Below are positions 8,290 to 15,502 of a stretch of DNA of 64,000 bases, piece after piece. The notes under the pieces are model-generated. The model did no database searches and was not told the DNA's origin. It worked only from the letters and a program-made list of their open reading frames with translations. Origin of the DNA: Chromobacterium rhizoryzae (GTDB lineage: Bacteria; Pseudomonadota; Gammaproteobacteria; Burkholderiales; Chromobacteriaceae); assembly GCF_020544465.1 (NCBI RefSeq), contig NZ_CP066126.1, forward strand, positions 3,286,001 to 3,350,000, in the 5' to 3' direction. Made by a program: the position numbers and the translations under genes. Position 1 is the first letter of the stretch; each line of letters opens with the position of its first letter.

Positions 8290-9453
8290 TTACAGCACCA
8301 CGCCGACCGGCGGCTGGTCGTGGGTCTGGCCGACGGACTGGTGCGGCAGCTCCAGATAGCTGCGCGATTGCATCTCGGTCAGCCGGCTGGCGGTACGGAA
8401 GAATTCGCCGGCCTGCAGCCCCTCGGTGTACAGCTGTTCCGGCTCGGCGGCGGCGGAGGCCACCAGCTTGACGCGGTTGTCGTAGAACACGTCCACCAGC
8501 CAGGTGAAGCGGCGGGCGATGGACGCCTCGCGCGCGGTGATCTTGGGGATGCCGCTGACGAAGACGGTATGGTATTCGGTGGCGATTTCCAGGTAATCGG
8601 TCTGCGCGCGCGGGCCGTCGCACAAGGCCAGGAAATCGAACCAGATCGCCCCGGCGGCCAGGCGCTTGACCGGAATCTCGCGGCCCAGCACCTCGATGGC
8701 GCGTTTTTTCTGCTCCACGCCGTGGCTCAGGCGCTGGAACAGCTGCTCCATCTTCTCCTCGCTGGCCGCGTCCGCCGGCACCATGAACAGCGGTTCGCGC
8801 GTCAGCTCGCGCAGCCGGTAATCGTTGCCGCCGTCCACGTTCAGCACTTTCAGCTCGCGCTTGATCAGTTCAATGGTGGGCAGGAAGTTCTGCCTTTGCA
8901 GGCCGTTGGGATAGAGGCCGTCCGGCGCGTAGTTGGAGGTGGTGACCAGCACCACGCCGCGCTCGAACAAGGCCGACAGCAGCCGGCCCAACATCATCGC
9001 GTCGGCGATGTCGCTGACGTGGAATTCATCGAAGCACAGCAGACGGGTATCGCGGGCGATCTTGTCGGCATAGGCCAGCAAGGGGTCCTTGCTGCCGGCC
9101 AGCGCGCGCAACTCGCGGTGCACCTCGGCCATGAAATTGTGGAAATGAATGCGGCGCTTGCGGCGGTAAGGCACGCAGGCGTAGAAGGCGTCCATCAGAA
9201 AGCTCTTGCCGCGCCCCACCCCGCCCCAGAAATACAGGCCTTTGGGCACGTCCGGGCTGCGCAGGCTGCGCCCGAGGAAGCGGTTGCGCTTGTTCTTGAA
9301 CTCCACCAGCTGATGCCACAGCAGGTCCAGCTCCTCGATCGCCGCCGCCTGGGCCGCGTCGTGGATGAAGCCGGGTTTTTCGCTGGCGGCCTGATACCAG
9401 GCCTTGGGGCTGAGATGGGCGTTCCCATCCGGGGAGAAAGTATGCTGGGACAT
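8290..9453 (-). CDS. zapE: ZapE, AFG1-type cell-division ATPase
   Basis: This is a P-loop ATPase of the ZapE/AFG1 family. In E. coli, ZapE associates with the FtsZ ring and is needed under low oxygen or heat. It has Walker A GGVGRGKS, Walker B CFDEFHV and sensor-like TTSNYAP. At 387 residues from the ATG at 9453 it is near the E. coli length; an in-frame TTG at 9471 is a weaker alternative. It precedes the glycosylase-like gene in the same direction with a 12-base gap. Confidence 0.9.
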   Translation of the reverse strand: MSQHTFSPDGNAHLSPKAWYQAASEKPGFIHDAAQAAAIEELDLLWHQLVEFKNKRNRFLGRSLRSPDVPKGLYFWGGVGRGKSFLMDAFYACVPYRRKRRIHFHNFMAEVHRELRALAGSKDPLLAYADKIARDTRLLCFDEFHVSDIADAMMLGRLLSALFERGVVLVTTSNYAPDGLYPNGLQRQNFLPTIELIKRELKVLNVDGGNDYRLRELTREPLFMVPADAASEEKMEQLFQRLSHGVEQKKRAIEVLGREIPVKRLAAGAIWFDFLALCDGPRAQTDYLEIATEYHTVFVSGIPKITAREASIARRFTWLVDVFYDNRVKLVASAAAEPEQLYTEGLQAGEFFRTASRLTEMQSRSYLELPHQSVGQTHDQPPVGVVL

Positions 9454-9565
9454 GGGCGGCGGAGTGTGCAAACGCTATAAACGATACGGTCCGCCATCAT
9501 ACCCCGTTTGGACCTGCGGGCAAAAACGATGCGGCCGCCCGATAAGGCGGCTGCGTGCTATCAAG

Positions 9566-9613
9566 AAGCGGCTCAATGCCCGCCGCGCATGGCGATGCGG
9601 CATTGAACCGCTT
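9566..9613. repeat. Short inverted repeat between zapE and dsbA-like gene
   Basis: AAGCGGCTCAATGCC (9566-9580) pairs imperfectly with GGCATTGAACCGCTT (9599-9613), giving a stem of about 14 bp with an 18-base loop. It lies directly after the dsbA-like gene in its direction of transcription and has no clean U-tract. The arms resemble the short element at 13677-13725, which may be a family-1 element reduced to its ends. Confidence 0.6.
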
Positions 9614-9623
9614 GTCGAAACAT

Positions 9624-10247
9624 TCAGACCTGGCCGTTTCTTTGCGCCCTCACCTTGGCCAGCAGCGCGTCCAGCACTTTCCGCGTCTGCACCGGCTGGG
9701 CCGCGGCGAGCACGTATTTGCCGTCCACCACCAGCATGGGCGTGCTGCTAATCCGGTAATCCTTGGTGAACTTGGCGGCGGCTTCCACCTGGGCTTTGAC
9801 CGCGAAGGAATGGTATACCGCCATGGTCTTGGCGGCGTCCACGCCCGGCTGGCGGCGCAGCCATTTCTCAAACTCCGCCTCCTTGCCCAGATTGATCTTG
9901 TCGTGCTGCACCGCGCGGAAGGCGGCCACATGCAAACGATCCGCCAAACCCGCGGCGTTCAGGGTGGCGAACACCCGGGCGAAGCCTTCCATCGGCCGGC
10001 CCCACACCACATGCTTGCGCACCACGTTCACATCCTTGGGCTGAGCCTTCAACCAGGCCGTGATCGCGGCGTCCTGAGCGTAACAATAGTGACAGGGATA
10101 GGAGAAAAACTCCGCCACCTCGATCTTGTCGCCGCTGGACACCGGATGCGGCTTGGGCAGCACCAGATAATCCTTGCCCACCGTCGGCTGCGCTTGCGCC
10201 GCGCCCAAGGCCAATAAAAACCAGCACAACAGCAAAAATGCTCTCAT
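9624..10247 (-). CDS. DsbA-like periplasmic thiol:disulfide oxidoreductase
   Basis: This 207-residue protein has an N-terminal signal peptide (hydrophobic to about residue 17, cleavage probably after AQA) and the DsbA thioredoxin fold, which inserts disulfide bonds into exported proteins. The active site FFSYPCHYC has Cys52-His-Tyr-Cys55 instead of the usual CPHC. The cis-proline loop is STPML. I chose the ATG at 10247, preceded by GGAG; the ATG at 10262 would add five residues. The unusual CXXC dipeptide may change redox potential. Confidence 0.88.
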   Translation of the reverse strand: MRAFLLLCWFLLALGAAQAQPTVGKDYLVLPKPHPVSSGDKIEVAEFFSYPCHYCYAQDAAITAWLKAQPKDVNVVRKHVVWGRPMEGFARVFATLNAAGLADRLHVAAFRAVQHDKINLGKEAEFEKWLRRQPGVDAAKTMAVYHSFAVKAQVEAAAKFTKDYRISSTPMLVVDGKYVLAAAQPVQTRKVLDALLAKVRAQRNGQV

Positions 10248-10298
10248 GAAAACTCCGCTCATATGGAATCCGCCGCCGGCCGGCCGCCCCAGTCAGAT

Positions 10299-10631
10299 TC
10301 AGGCCGTGGCCAGCAAAGTCGGCACTTCGGCCGTCTTTTCCACCTTGTTCAGCTTGGGCTCGGTCTTGCCCAGCGAGCGCAGGCGCTGCAACTCTTCCCT
10401 CAACAGCTTGATTTCTTCCTGCATTTTCTGACGCATGTCCGCCTCCGCCTTGCGTACGTCCAGGCTCAGTTTTTTGTCCATTTCCGACGTCAACTTCTCA
10501 TCGAGAAACGATTCGTACTTTTTGAACAACTCATCGCGGTAAACATCCAGCTGCAAACGCAACATGAGGTTTTCCTCCTCCATTTCGGCCAATTTGTGCT
10601 GGAACTGGGCGACATTCATATTGAAGTTCAT
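10299..10631 (-). CDS. Small coiled-coil protein, unknown function
   Basis: This 110-residue highly charged protein is predicted almost entirely helical with heptad-like spacing of Leu and Met, so a coiled coil is likely. There is no signal peptide or enzymatic motif. The ATG at 10631 has an AGGAG site. The 5' region carries two unusual features: a promoter-like motif (10833-10877) shared with the fimbrial operon, and a terminator hairpin (10704-10735) between that promoter and the start codon. Function is unknown; a structural or chaperone-like role is only a guess. Confidence 0.75.
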   Translation of the reverse strand: MNFNMNVAQFQHKLAEMEEENLMLRLQLDVYRDELFKKYESFLDEKLTSEMDKKLSLDVRKAEADMRQKMQEEIKLLREELQRLRSLGKTEPKLNKVEKTAEVPTLLATA

Positions 10632-10703
10632 GCTTTCTCCTAGCAGATGGCTCGCAAACGGCGCGATCAGCTCGTGCCGACAGGCCGGAGCGGGATTCCG
10701 GTT

Positions 10704-10735
10704 AAAAAAATATCCCTCTCCACGCAGGGAGAGGG
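10704..10735 (-). terminator. Rho-independent terminator or leader attenuator
   Basis: On the minus strand an 8-bp stem (CCCTCTCC at 10714-10721 with GGAGAGGG at 10728-10735, six-base loop) is followed by AT and a run of seven T. It could end transcripts of the 10923-11234 gene. It also lies between the candidate promoter at 10833-10877 and the coiled-coil gene start at 10631, where it could attenuate expression. Confidence 0.7.
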
Positions 10736-10832
10736 AGGCAAACATAATGGGTTTGCAATAGACACTAGGCAGCTCAACACCGGGGGATCGGCGTGAGACC
10801 CTATGCGGCAGGGCGCCGCACAAGATGAGGCA

Positions 10833-10877
10833 AGTATGCGCAAGCGCGCCGTCAAAAAATATCTGACCAGTACGAAA
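10833..10877 (-). promoter_or_regulatory. Shared promoter motif, copy 1
   Basis: Read on the minus strand, TTTCGTACTGGTCAGATAT (complement of 10859-10877) is followed after exactly 20 nt by CATACT (complement of 10833-10838), a -10-like hexamer. The same arrangement occurs at 20128-20172 and 21176-21220. It would drive the coiled-coil protein gene at 10631 with a leader of about 195 nt. Confidence 0.55.
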
Positions 10878-10922
10878 AGCCGGCCCCGACGCGCTGTTGC
10901 GCGCGCATCGCCGCGGCGGGGC

Positions 10923-11234
10923 TCAAACCAGGCGGTTAAGAACGTTCAAGCCCTGGCTCAGCCGCTGCTGCACCGGCTCCAGCAAGGCCGCCGCCTCCTC
11001 GCTGCGGAACAACAAGGGTTCGTCGCGGCGTTGCAGCACGGTCAGGATGGCTTGCAAACCGACATGGGCTGAGCGGATCTCCATCAAGCCCTGCAACAGG
11101 CAGGCGTCCATCTCCGCGCACTGCAAAGCCATCTGCCGGCCAAGATGAAACAGCGCGTGCTGATCCGGCTGGGCGTCGAGCAAATCCTGGTTCAACAGCT
11201 TCAGTTGCTCCATCATGGGTAATTGGCCTTTCAT
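10923..11234 (-). CDS. Small helical protein, unknown function
   Basis: This 103-residue Leu- and Gln-rich protein is predicted all-alpha, with no signal peptide and no catalytic motif. It may belong to the small DUF families seen in Ralstonia and Chromobacterium (DUF1484 comes to mind), but I could not confirm that. The ATG at 11234 has an AAGGAGA site, and a family-2 repeat (11248-11361) begins directly upstream of that site, so the element would form most of the mRNA leader. Confidence 0.7.
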   Translation of the reverse strand: MKGQLPMMEQLKLLNQDLLDAQPDQHALFHLGRQMALQCAEMDACLLQGLMEIRSAHVGLQAILTVLQRRDEPLLFRSEEAAALLEPVQQRLSQGLNVLNRLV

Positions 11235-11247
11235 CACCGTTCTCCTT

Positions 11248-11361
11248 AGACCCGCTAACAAAACCCCTGATCCTGCGTTGCGCCTCCTTGCCGTACGACT
11301 TGTACTGCCTGCGTCGGCGCGCCTTGGCTCAGGTTCTCTGCGAGGTTTTATTCGCGGCTCT
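11248..11361. repeat. Family-2 inverted-repeat element, full copy
   Basis: The terminal inverted repeats are AGACCCGCTAACAAAACC at the left and GGTTTTATTCGCGGCTCT at the right, about 114 bp apart overall. The interior contains GTAC-GACTT-GTAC, a small hairpin, and a GCGTCGGCGCGCCTTG segment that also occurs at 15437-15502. It sits between the ribosome site of the 11234 gene and an inverted family-1 element. Confidence 0.7.
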
Positions 11362-11365
11362 TAAT

Positions 11366-11497
11366 GAACCTGTTCAACGTCTGCCACATCGCATGATGAG
11401 TGCCGGCTTCAGAACGCTCATGCCCCACTTGCGCACTCCGCTTCTTCAGCCGTTTTCGCCTTGTCTCCCTCTCGCGCGCCAGACCTTGAACCGGCCC
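11366..11497 (-). repeat. Family-1 nested-hairpin repeat, inverted copy C
   Basis: It begins GAACCTGTTCAACGTCT and ends AGACCTTGAACCGGCC. The interior reads as family 1 in reverse orientation (GCGCACTCCGCTTCTTCAGC, then GCCTTGTCTCCCTCTCGCG). The internal GTACA hairpin is lost. It ends 4 bases before the amidase stop codon (complement of 11501-11503). It is directly next to the family-2 element, making a compound repeat of about 250 bp. Confidence 0.7.
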
Positions 11498-11500
11498 GGT

Positions 11501-12829
11501 TCAACACTCCAACACGCGCTCAATGCCGGCGGCGATTTTCAGGGTATGGGTGTCGCGGCCATGCAACCCGCACACGCTCAAACCGATCTGAGCCGTCAGC
11601 GGCAGGCTGAGCGCGCAGCCGTCCAGCAGATTGGCCACAGCGCTGTTGCGCTGAGCCAGCCGGTTCAAACGGCCGTAGTCCTCGTCGTCGTCCAGCTCCG
11701 CCAGCCTGGGCGGCAGAATCGCCACCGTGGGCATCAGCCAGGCGTCGGCCATGGACAGGCGATGCGCGGCGACGGCTTGCAGCGTGCGGCGACGCTCCAG
11801 CAGCTCCAGATACCTGACCGCGCTCTGACCGGCCCCCTGCCGCAGATGTCGGACCACGCGCGGGTCGTAGTAAGCGCCGTCCTCGCTCTCCAGCCGCTCG
11901 CCATGCTCGTGCCAGGCCTCGGCCGCCGCCAGCCCGCCCTGGGCGTCCATGTCCGCAATCCAGCCAAGCTCGGGGAAATCGAAACGTATGATGCGGGCGC
12001 CGGCCTGGGACAAACGCGCCAGGGCCTCGTCAAAAGCCTGGGCCACGGCGAGGTCCAGATGCTCGGCAAGATAGTCTTCGGTCACGTAAAGCCGGCGTTT
12101 TTTCACGTCGGGGGGCTGACCGCGCGCATGAGAGGGCGTCCAGCCGCTACAAAGCACCGCGTCCAGGATGGCGCAGCAAGAAACCGAGCGCCCCAGCGTT
12201 CCGATGGAATCCAGCGACGGCGACAAGGGCAGGCAGCCCTGCATCGGCACCCGCTTCGCCGTGGGCTTGAAACCGACCAGGCCGCAAAAGGCGGCGGGAA
12301 TGCGCGCCGAGCCGCCGGTGTCCGAGCCCAGCGCGGCAACGCTCATGTCCAGGGCCACGCTGACGGCCGCGCCGGAACTGGACCCGCCCGCCACGCGTTC
12401 CGGATCGCCGGGATTGCGCGGGGTGCCGTAATGCGGATTCAAGCCCAGGCTGGAGCAAGCGAACTCGCTCATATTGGTGCGCCCCAGCAGCACCGCGCCG
12501 GCCGCGCGCAGCTTCGCCACCACGGTTGCATCCTGCTGCACCGGCGGATTTTGCTTCCGCACCACGGAGCCGGCGGTGGTGATCTGGCCCTGGACGTCGA
12601 ACAGGTCTTTGACCGACAGGGGAAGACCCGCCAGCGGCGTGGGATAGAGACCGACGGCGTCGATGTGCCGGGCGGCGGCCAGCGCAGCTTGGGCGTCCAC
12701 ATGGGTAAACGCCGCGCCTCCTGCCGCCCTATGGCCGGCGATGACGGTCAGCGCCTGCTCCGTCAGCGCCACGCTGCTGGTTCTGCCCAATTGCAAATCC
12801 CGATGCAACTGCATCACGGTCGCTTTCAT
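11501..12829 (-). CDS. Amidase (amidase-signature family)
   Basis: This 442-residue protein has the amidase-signature Ser-cisSer-Lys triad: Lys74 in LSVKD, the Gly-Gly-Ser-Ser-Ser-Gly stretch at 148-153, and nucleophile Ser174 in DTGGSARIP. The family hydrolyses amides such as indoleacetamide, aryl amides or urea derivatives; it includes GatA, but this protein is more like stand-alone amidases. The ATG has a GAGGGCACGG upstream region. No operon partner is obvious. The substrate is unknown. Confidence 0.9.
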   Translation of the reverse strand: MKATVMQLHRDLQLGRTSSVALTEQALTVIAGHRAAGGAAFTHVDAQAALAAARHIDAVGLYPTPLAGLPLSVKDLFDVQGQITTAGSVVRKQNPPVQQDATVVAKLRAAGAVLLGRTNMSEFACSSLGLNPHYGTPRNPGDPERVAGGSSSGAAVSVALDMSVAALGSDTGGSARIPAAFCGLVGFKPTAKRVPMQGCLPLSPSLDSIGTLGRSVSCCAILDAVLCSGWTPSHARGQPPDVKKRRLYVTEDYLAEHLDLAVAQAFDEALARLSQAGARIIRFDFPELGWIADMDAQGGLAAAEAWHEHGERLESEDGAYYDPRVVRHLRQGAGQSAVRYLELLERRRTLQAVAAHRLSMADAWLMPTVAILPPRLAELDDDEDYGRLNRLAQRNSAVANLLDGCALSLPLTAQIGLSVCGLHGRDTHTLKIAAGIERVLEC

Positions 12830-13014
12830 GCCGTGCCCTCCCCGGCGTTGACGCGGCGGGCATCTCTCCCCTGCGGTTTCTCCACCGACGCCCGGCTGCG
12901 GCGCGCCCCAAACTCATGATGTTGCGACATGACGATCTCCCGACTACATGCGATGGCTAAAGTGAACTCCTCGTGAAAATGTGAAATCCGCGCGCAGGCG
13001 CGGGCCGCCCTTGT

Positions 13015-13359
13015 TTAACGGGCGGCGTCCGGCTTCAAGCACGACGCGGCGGCGGCCTCCGAATGGGCCGGCGCGGGCGGCGCGGTCTTGAGCGCCTCAT
13101 CAGTTTCGATGTAAAGGGTTTGCAGGCGGGCGGCGCAATCGTCCAGCACCTCAAGCGAGAGGCGCGCCAACAATTGCAGATGGGACGGTTCGCTGCCGCT
13201 GCGCTTGGCTTGGATCGCCATGAGCGCGGAACGCAATACAGTGAAGCAATTCAAGGCCTGCGCGCAAGCAAACGCGGTTTGGGACAGCAAGTACTGGCGT
13301 TCTTGGCAAGCGGCCGGGGGTGGTTTGGCAAAAGCGGGGGAAAAATCAGAAGGAGTCAT
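13015..13359 (-). CDS. Small helical protein downstream of a candidate structured leader, unknown function
   Basis: This 114-residue protein has a predicted helical core (residues about 25-90) rich in Leu, Ala and Cys and flexible Pro/Ala-rich ends. It resembles in size and style the short DUF3077/DUF6124-type proteins of Pseudomonas, by eye only. The ATG at 13359 has a GGAGA site; an in-frame TTG lies at 13371. A strongly folded region (13430-13547) lies 70-190 bases upstream and may be its leader or a separate sRNA. Confidence 0.65.
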   Translation of the reverse strand: MTPSDFSPAFAKPPPAACQERQYLLSQTAFACAQALNCFTVLRSALMAIQAKRSGSEPSHLQLLARLSLEVLDDCAARLQTLYIETDEALKTAPPAPAHSEAAAASCLKPDAAR

Positions 13360-13429
13360 TGCAGTCTCCAAGTCAGCTTTGGAAGCCTGCTCGGATACGA
13401 GCAGGAGCGTGACAAGGTGGCAAGACCGG

Positions 13430-13547
13430 TTCCCTTATTAAGGCCGGCAGCCCCGAGAGGCTCCCTGCCACGCCCTGCCCAGATGCAAGTGCGTGGCAAC
13501 AGACGTGCGGGGTCCTGGCGGACTCTGCGGGTCTGCGAATAAGGGAA
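13430..13547 (-). ncRNA. Candidate structured RNA or leader
   Basis: Read on the minus strand, a closing stem of TTCCCTTATT and AATAAGGGAA (13538-13547 with 13430-13439) encloses 98 nt. Inside are GTCC-GCCA-GGAC, an 8-bp stem TGCCACGC with GCGTGGCA (17-nt loop), and AGCC-TCTCGG-GGCT. I do not recognise a known RNA class; SRP RNA, tmRNA and 6S signatures are absent. It could be an sRNA, a riboregulatory leader for the 13015-13359 gene, or a mobile-repeat relic. Orientation is inferred from that neighbour. Confidence 0.5.
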
Positions 13548-13676
13548 AAATAGGCTTGCCTGCCCGGCGCGGCGTTATTTGGCGCAGCGCGAGGCAAAGA
13601 GTACTGAGACGGGGGCGGAGCGTCAAGCCGGAGACGGCCGCCCGGCCAGGCGGGAGATCAAACGGGGGAAATGAAG

Positions 13677-13725
13677 AAGCGGTTCAAAGCCCGGCAAGCC
13701 AAAGCGGGACTTTGAACAGCCTCTT
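13677..13725. repeat. Short form of family-1 repeat
   Basis: AAGCGGTTCAAAGCCC at the left and GGGACTTTGAACAGCCTCTT at the right form an imperfect inverted repeat of about 49 bp. The right arm matches family-1 ends (GACTTTGAACAGGCTCT), so this looks like an element with its interior removed. It lies just after the nucleosidase stop codon. It resembles the hairpin at 9566-9613. Confidence 0.55.
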
Positions 13726-13733
13726 GGCAGGCT

Positions 13734-14447
13734 TCAAATGGCGGACAGCAGCTTCAACACGGCGGCGGACAGCCGCTCCGCGCGCAACTCAATGCCATGC
13801 TCGGGCGTACCCGTATCGTGCCATCGGCTGTCAATAATATTGCTGACCGCCCGCAGCACCAGCACCGGCGTGGAGCCCAGCCGGCGGGCGGCGCGCATCA
13901 CGCCGGAGGCTTCCATCTCAATCACGCCGCCTCCCAACTCCAACATCAAGGGAAATAGGGAGGAAGGGACTGGGAACTGGTTGCTGCTGAAGATCAGCCC
14001 CGGCTTCACCCCAGGCAGCGCTGTCAGCTTCTCCAGCCAATAGCGGTCCACGTCCCATTCCGTCTCCAGCGGAGCATGGGTATTGCTGTTAAACAGACAG
14101 GATTCAAACAGCGTGCCTTTCAGGATCTTGTCGATGCCGTAAAGATCCATCTGCACGACTTTGCTGCCGGCGACGACATCGCCTATCTCCCAATGATCTC
14201 CCACTGCGCCTGAAGTCCCCAGCAACAAGACCAGATCGATATCCCGTTGCAGCAGCACCGCTTGAGTGGTCAAGGCGGCGTCTTCCGTGCCCACGCCGGT
14301 TTCGGCCAGATAGAGCTGGTGGAGATTGTATTGAAGGCTGCGACAGGACAAAGCGCCGAGCATGGGCTCAGGCTCCCACGCGGCGGACAGCTGTTGCGAC
14401 AGCAGGGCGGATTCGGCGGGAAAGGCCGACAATAGCAAGATATTCAT
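13734..14447 (-). CDS. Nucleosidase/nucleoside phosphorylase family protein (MTA/SAH nucleosidase-like)
   Basis: This 237-residue protein has the purine-nucleoside-phosphorylase/uridine-phosphorylase fold. GTSGAVGD near residue 80 resembles the phosphate or nucleophile-site loop, VIEMEASG near residue 175 is the ribose-binding Met-Glu motif of MTA/SAH nucleosidases, and LRAVSNIID carries the expected Asp region. The family removes the base from methylthioadenosine, S-adenosylhomocysteine or futalosine; which one is not decidable here. The ATG at 14447 precedes a hydrophobic first strand; upstream frame lies in repeat sequence. Confidence 0.8.
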   Translation of the reverse strand: MNILLLSAFPAESALLSQQLSAAWEPEPMLGALSCRSLQYNLHQLYLAETGVGTEDAALTTQAVLLQRDIDLVLLLGTSGAVGDHWEIGDVVAGSKVVQMDLYGIDKILKGTLFESCLFNSNTHAPLETEWDVDRYWLEKLTALPGVKPGLIFSSNQFPVPSSLFPLMLELGGGVIEMEASGVMRAARRLGSTPVLVLRAVSNIIDSRWHDTGTPEHGIELRAERLSAAVLKLLSAI

Positions 14448-14461
14448 GTTGTGCCCTAATA

Positions 14462-14606
14462 AGAGCCTGTTCAAAGTCTCGCGAGCAAGAGCGAGACAAG
14501 GCGAAAATGAGCGAAAAAGCGGAATGTACTCGTGGTACATGAGCATTTCGAAGCGGTACTCACCGTGTGACGTCTCACGACGCGCGGCAGAGCGTAAACA
14601 GGTTCT
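14462..14606 (+). repeat. Family-1 nested-hairpin repeat, copy D
   Basis: It starts AGAGCCTGTTCAAAGTCTCG and ends GAGCGTAAACAGGTTCT, about 145 bp. It retains a near-complete TCTCGC...GCGAGA stem and the TGTAC-TCGTG-GTACA hairpin. It lies 15 bases upstream of the nucleosidase start, so it may form part of its 5' leader. The rest of the gap (14607-14723) shows no gene or clear signal. Confidence 0.8.
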
Positions 14607-14723
14607 GAGAGAGCCCATTGCGGATACGCCTGCGCCCCTGGAGCCAGGCCGTGAACAGCCTGCCCGGCGCCGGCTTGCTCAAGGTCGATTTCATCGGCTG
14701 ATCTTGAGCCCGCAGACGCCAAC

Positions 14724-15074
14724 CTACCAATGATCTCCGGAGGCTCCGGATAGCACGGTGTGCTGAGGGGACTTACGCGCTTCTGTCGGCAAGGCGTAAG
14801 CGCGCCATGGGGCATGCATGGATCTCAGAACATCCTGCTCGCACAAACCAGAAGCAAGCCGCAAGACAATGGTGGTCATTCCATTGTCCGCCTTGATCCC
14901 CTCCACCGAAAAAGCCGCGCTATGGGTAACAATGCCTTCAATATCGCCCCGGCTTAAGGTGATGTCGCTGACTTTATGATGGCCAATGCCGATGCTTAGC
15001 TGAATGTGCTGGTTCTCATGGGAAAACGCGTTGAGTAAAGAGTCGTCGACTGCGACCTGAAATGACTTCAGCAT
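14724..15074 (-). CDS. Hypothetical protein, 116 aa
   Basis: The first 80 or so residues alternate strands (VAVDD, IQLSIGIGHH, GIVTHSAAF, TTIVLRLASG), suggesting a small beta-rich domain; the C-terminus is disordered-looking. There is no signal peptide and no family I recognise. The ATG at 15074 has AAAGG about 9 bases upstream. An upstream in-frame ATG at 15107 lies inside a family-1 repeat fragment and is less likely. GC at the start of the gene is lower than its surroundings. Confidence 0.55.
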   Translation of the reverse strand: MLKSFQVAVDDSLLNAFSHENQHIQLSIGIGHHKVSDITLSRGDIEGIVTHSAAFSVEGIKADNGMTTIVLRLASGLCEQDVLRSMHAPWRAYALPTEARKSPQHTVLSGASGDHW

Positions 15075-15502
15075 GATTTCTATACCTTTGCCTAAGAGCG
15101 TATTCATGACCTGGCCAGCAAGAGCGAGACAAGCCGAAATCACAACTGACATGCCTCACGGCCAGGAATAATGCTAGGCGCAACGCTACGCTTAATTTTT
15201 CCGGATTTTAATAGGACGGGTACTAAATTAAGGCAGCAAAGGATATTTCATATCGATACCGTTTTTGACAGCGTTCTCTTCTCGCCAGCAAGACCGGCAG
15301 ACGCAAGGCGGGATGGGGAATCCGTTGGCGGCCCTACAGGCTTGAGACATCAGTGGGCGGAGAAAAAGTCAGGCTCCGCCCAAGCGCTTGATCGGTTCAG
15401 GCCCGCCCAAACAGGAACGACGCCTGGAGCGGCAAACACACCCCTGAGGCTGCGTCGGCGCGTCTTGCCTCAGCCGTAACGCCGATTTTTATTAACCGCT
15501 CT
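15075..15502. other. Gene-poor gap with repeat fragments
   Basis: This 428-base stretch holds a family-1 fragment (15092-15145: AGAGCG..., then GCAAGAGCGAGACAAGCCGA), an AT-rich patch (15181-15260) that could hold a promoter, and a right-half family-2 fragment at 15437-15502. That fragment abuts the TAA stop of the fimbrial gene (complement of 15503-15505). A 102-codon frame (15171-15479) with an AGGA-like site runs into the repeat and lacks protein-like composition, so I do not call it. Confidence 0.55.
15437..15502. repeat. Family-2 repeat fragment
   Basis: GCGTCGGCGCGTCTTG followed by CCTCAG, then ATTTTTATTAACCGCTCT, matches the right half of the family-2 element at 11248-11361. Its end touches the stop codon of the minus-strand fimbrial gene. 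Confidence 0.5.

Noticed and set aside
7549..9480. 643-codon plus-strand frame
   Set aside because: It is antisense to zapE and the glycosylase-like gene and starts inside a repeat element.
10859..10877. Quorum-sensing (CviR) box in the CTGACC part of the shared motif
   Set aside because: The second half of the LuxR-type palindrome (GG.CAG) is absent in all three copies.
15171..15479. 102-codon frame with an AGGA-like ribosome site
   Set aside because: It runs into a family-2 repeat fragment and has an Arg/Pro-rich non-protein-like end; no similarity recognised.
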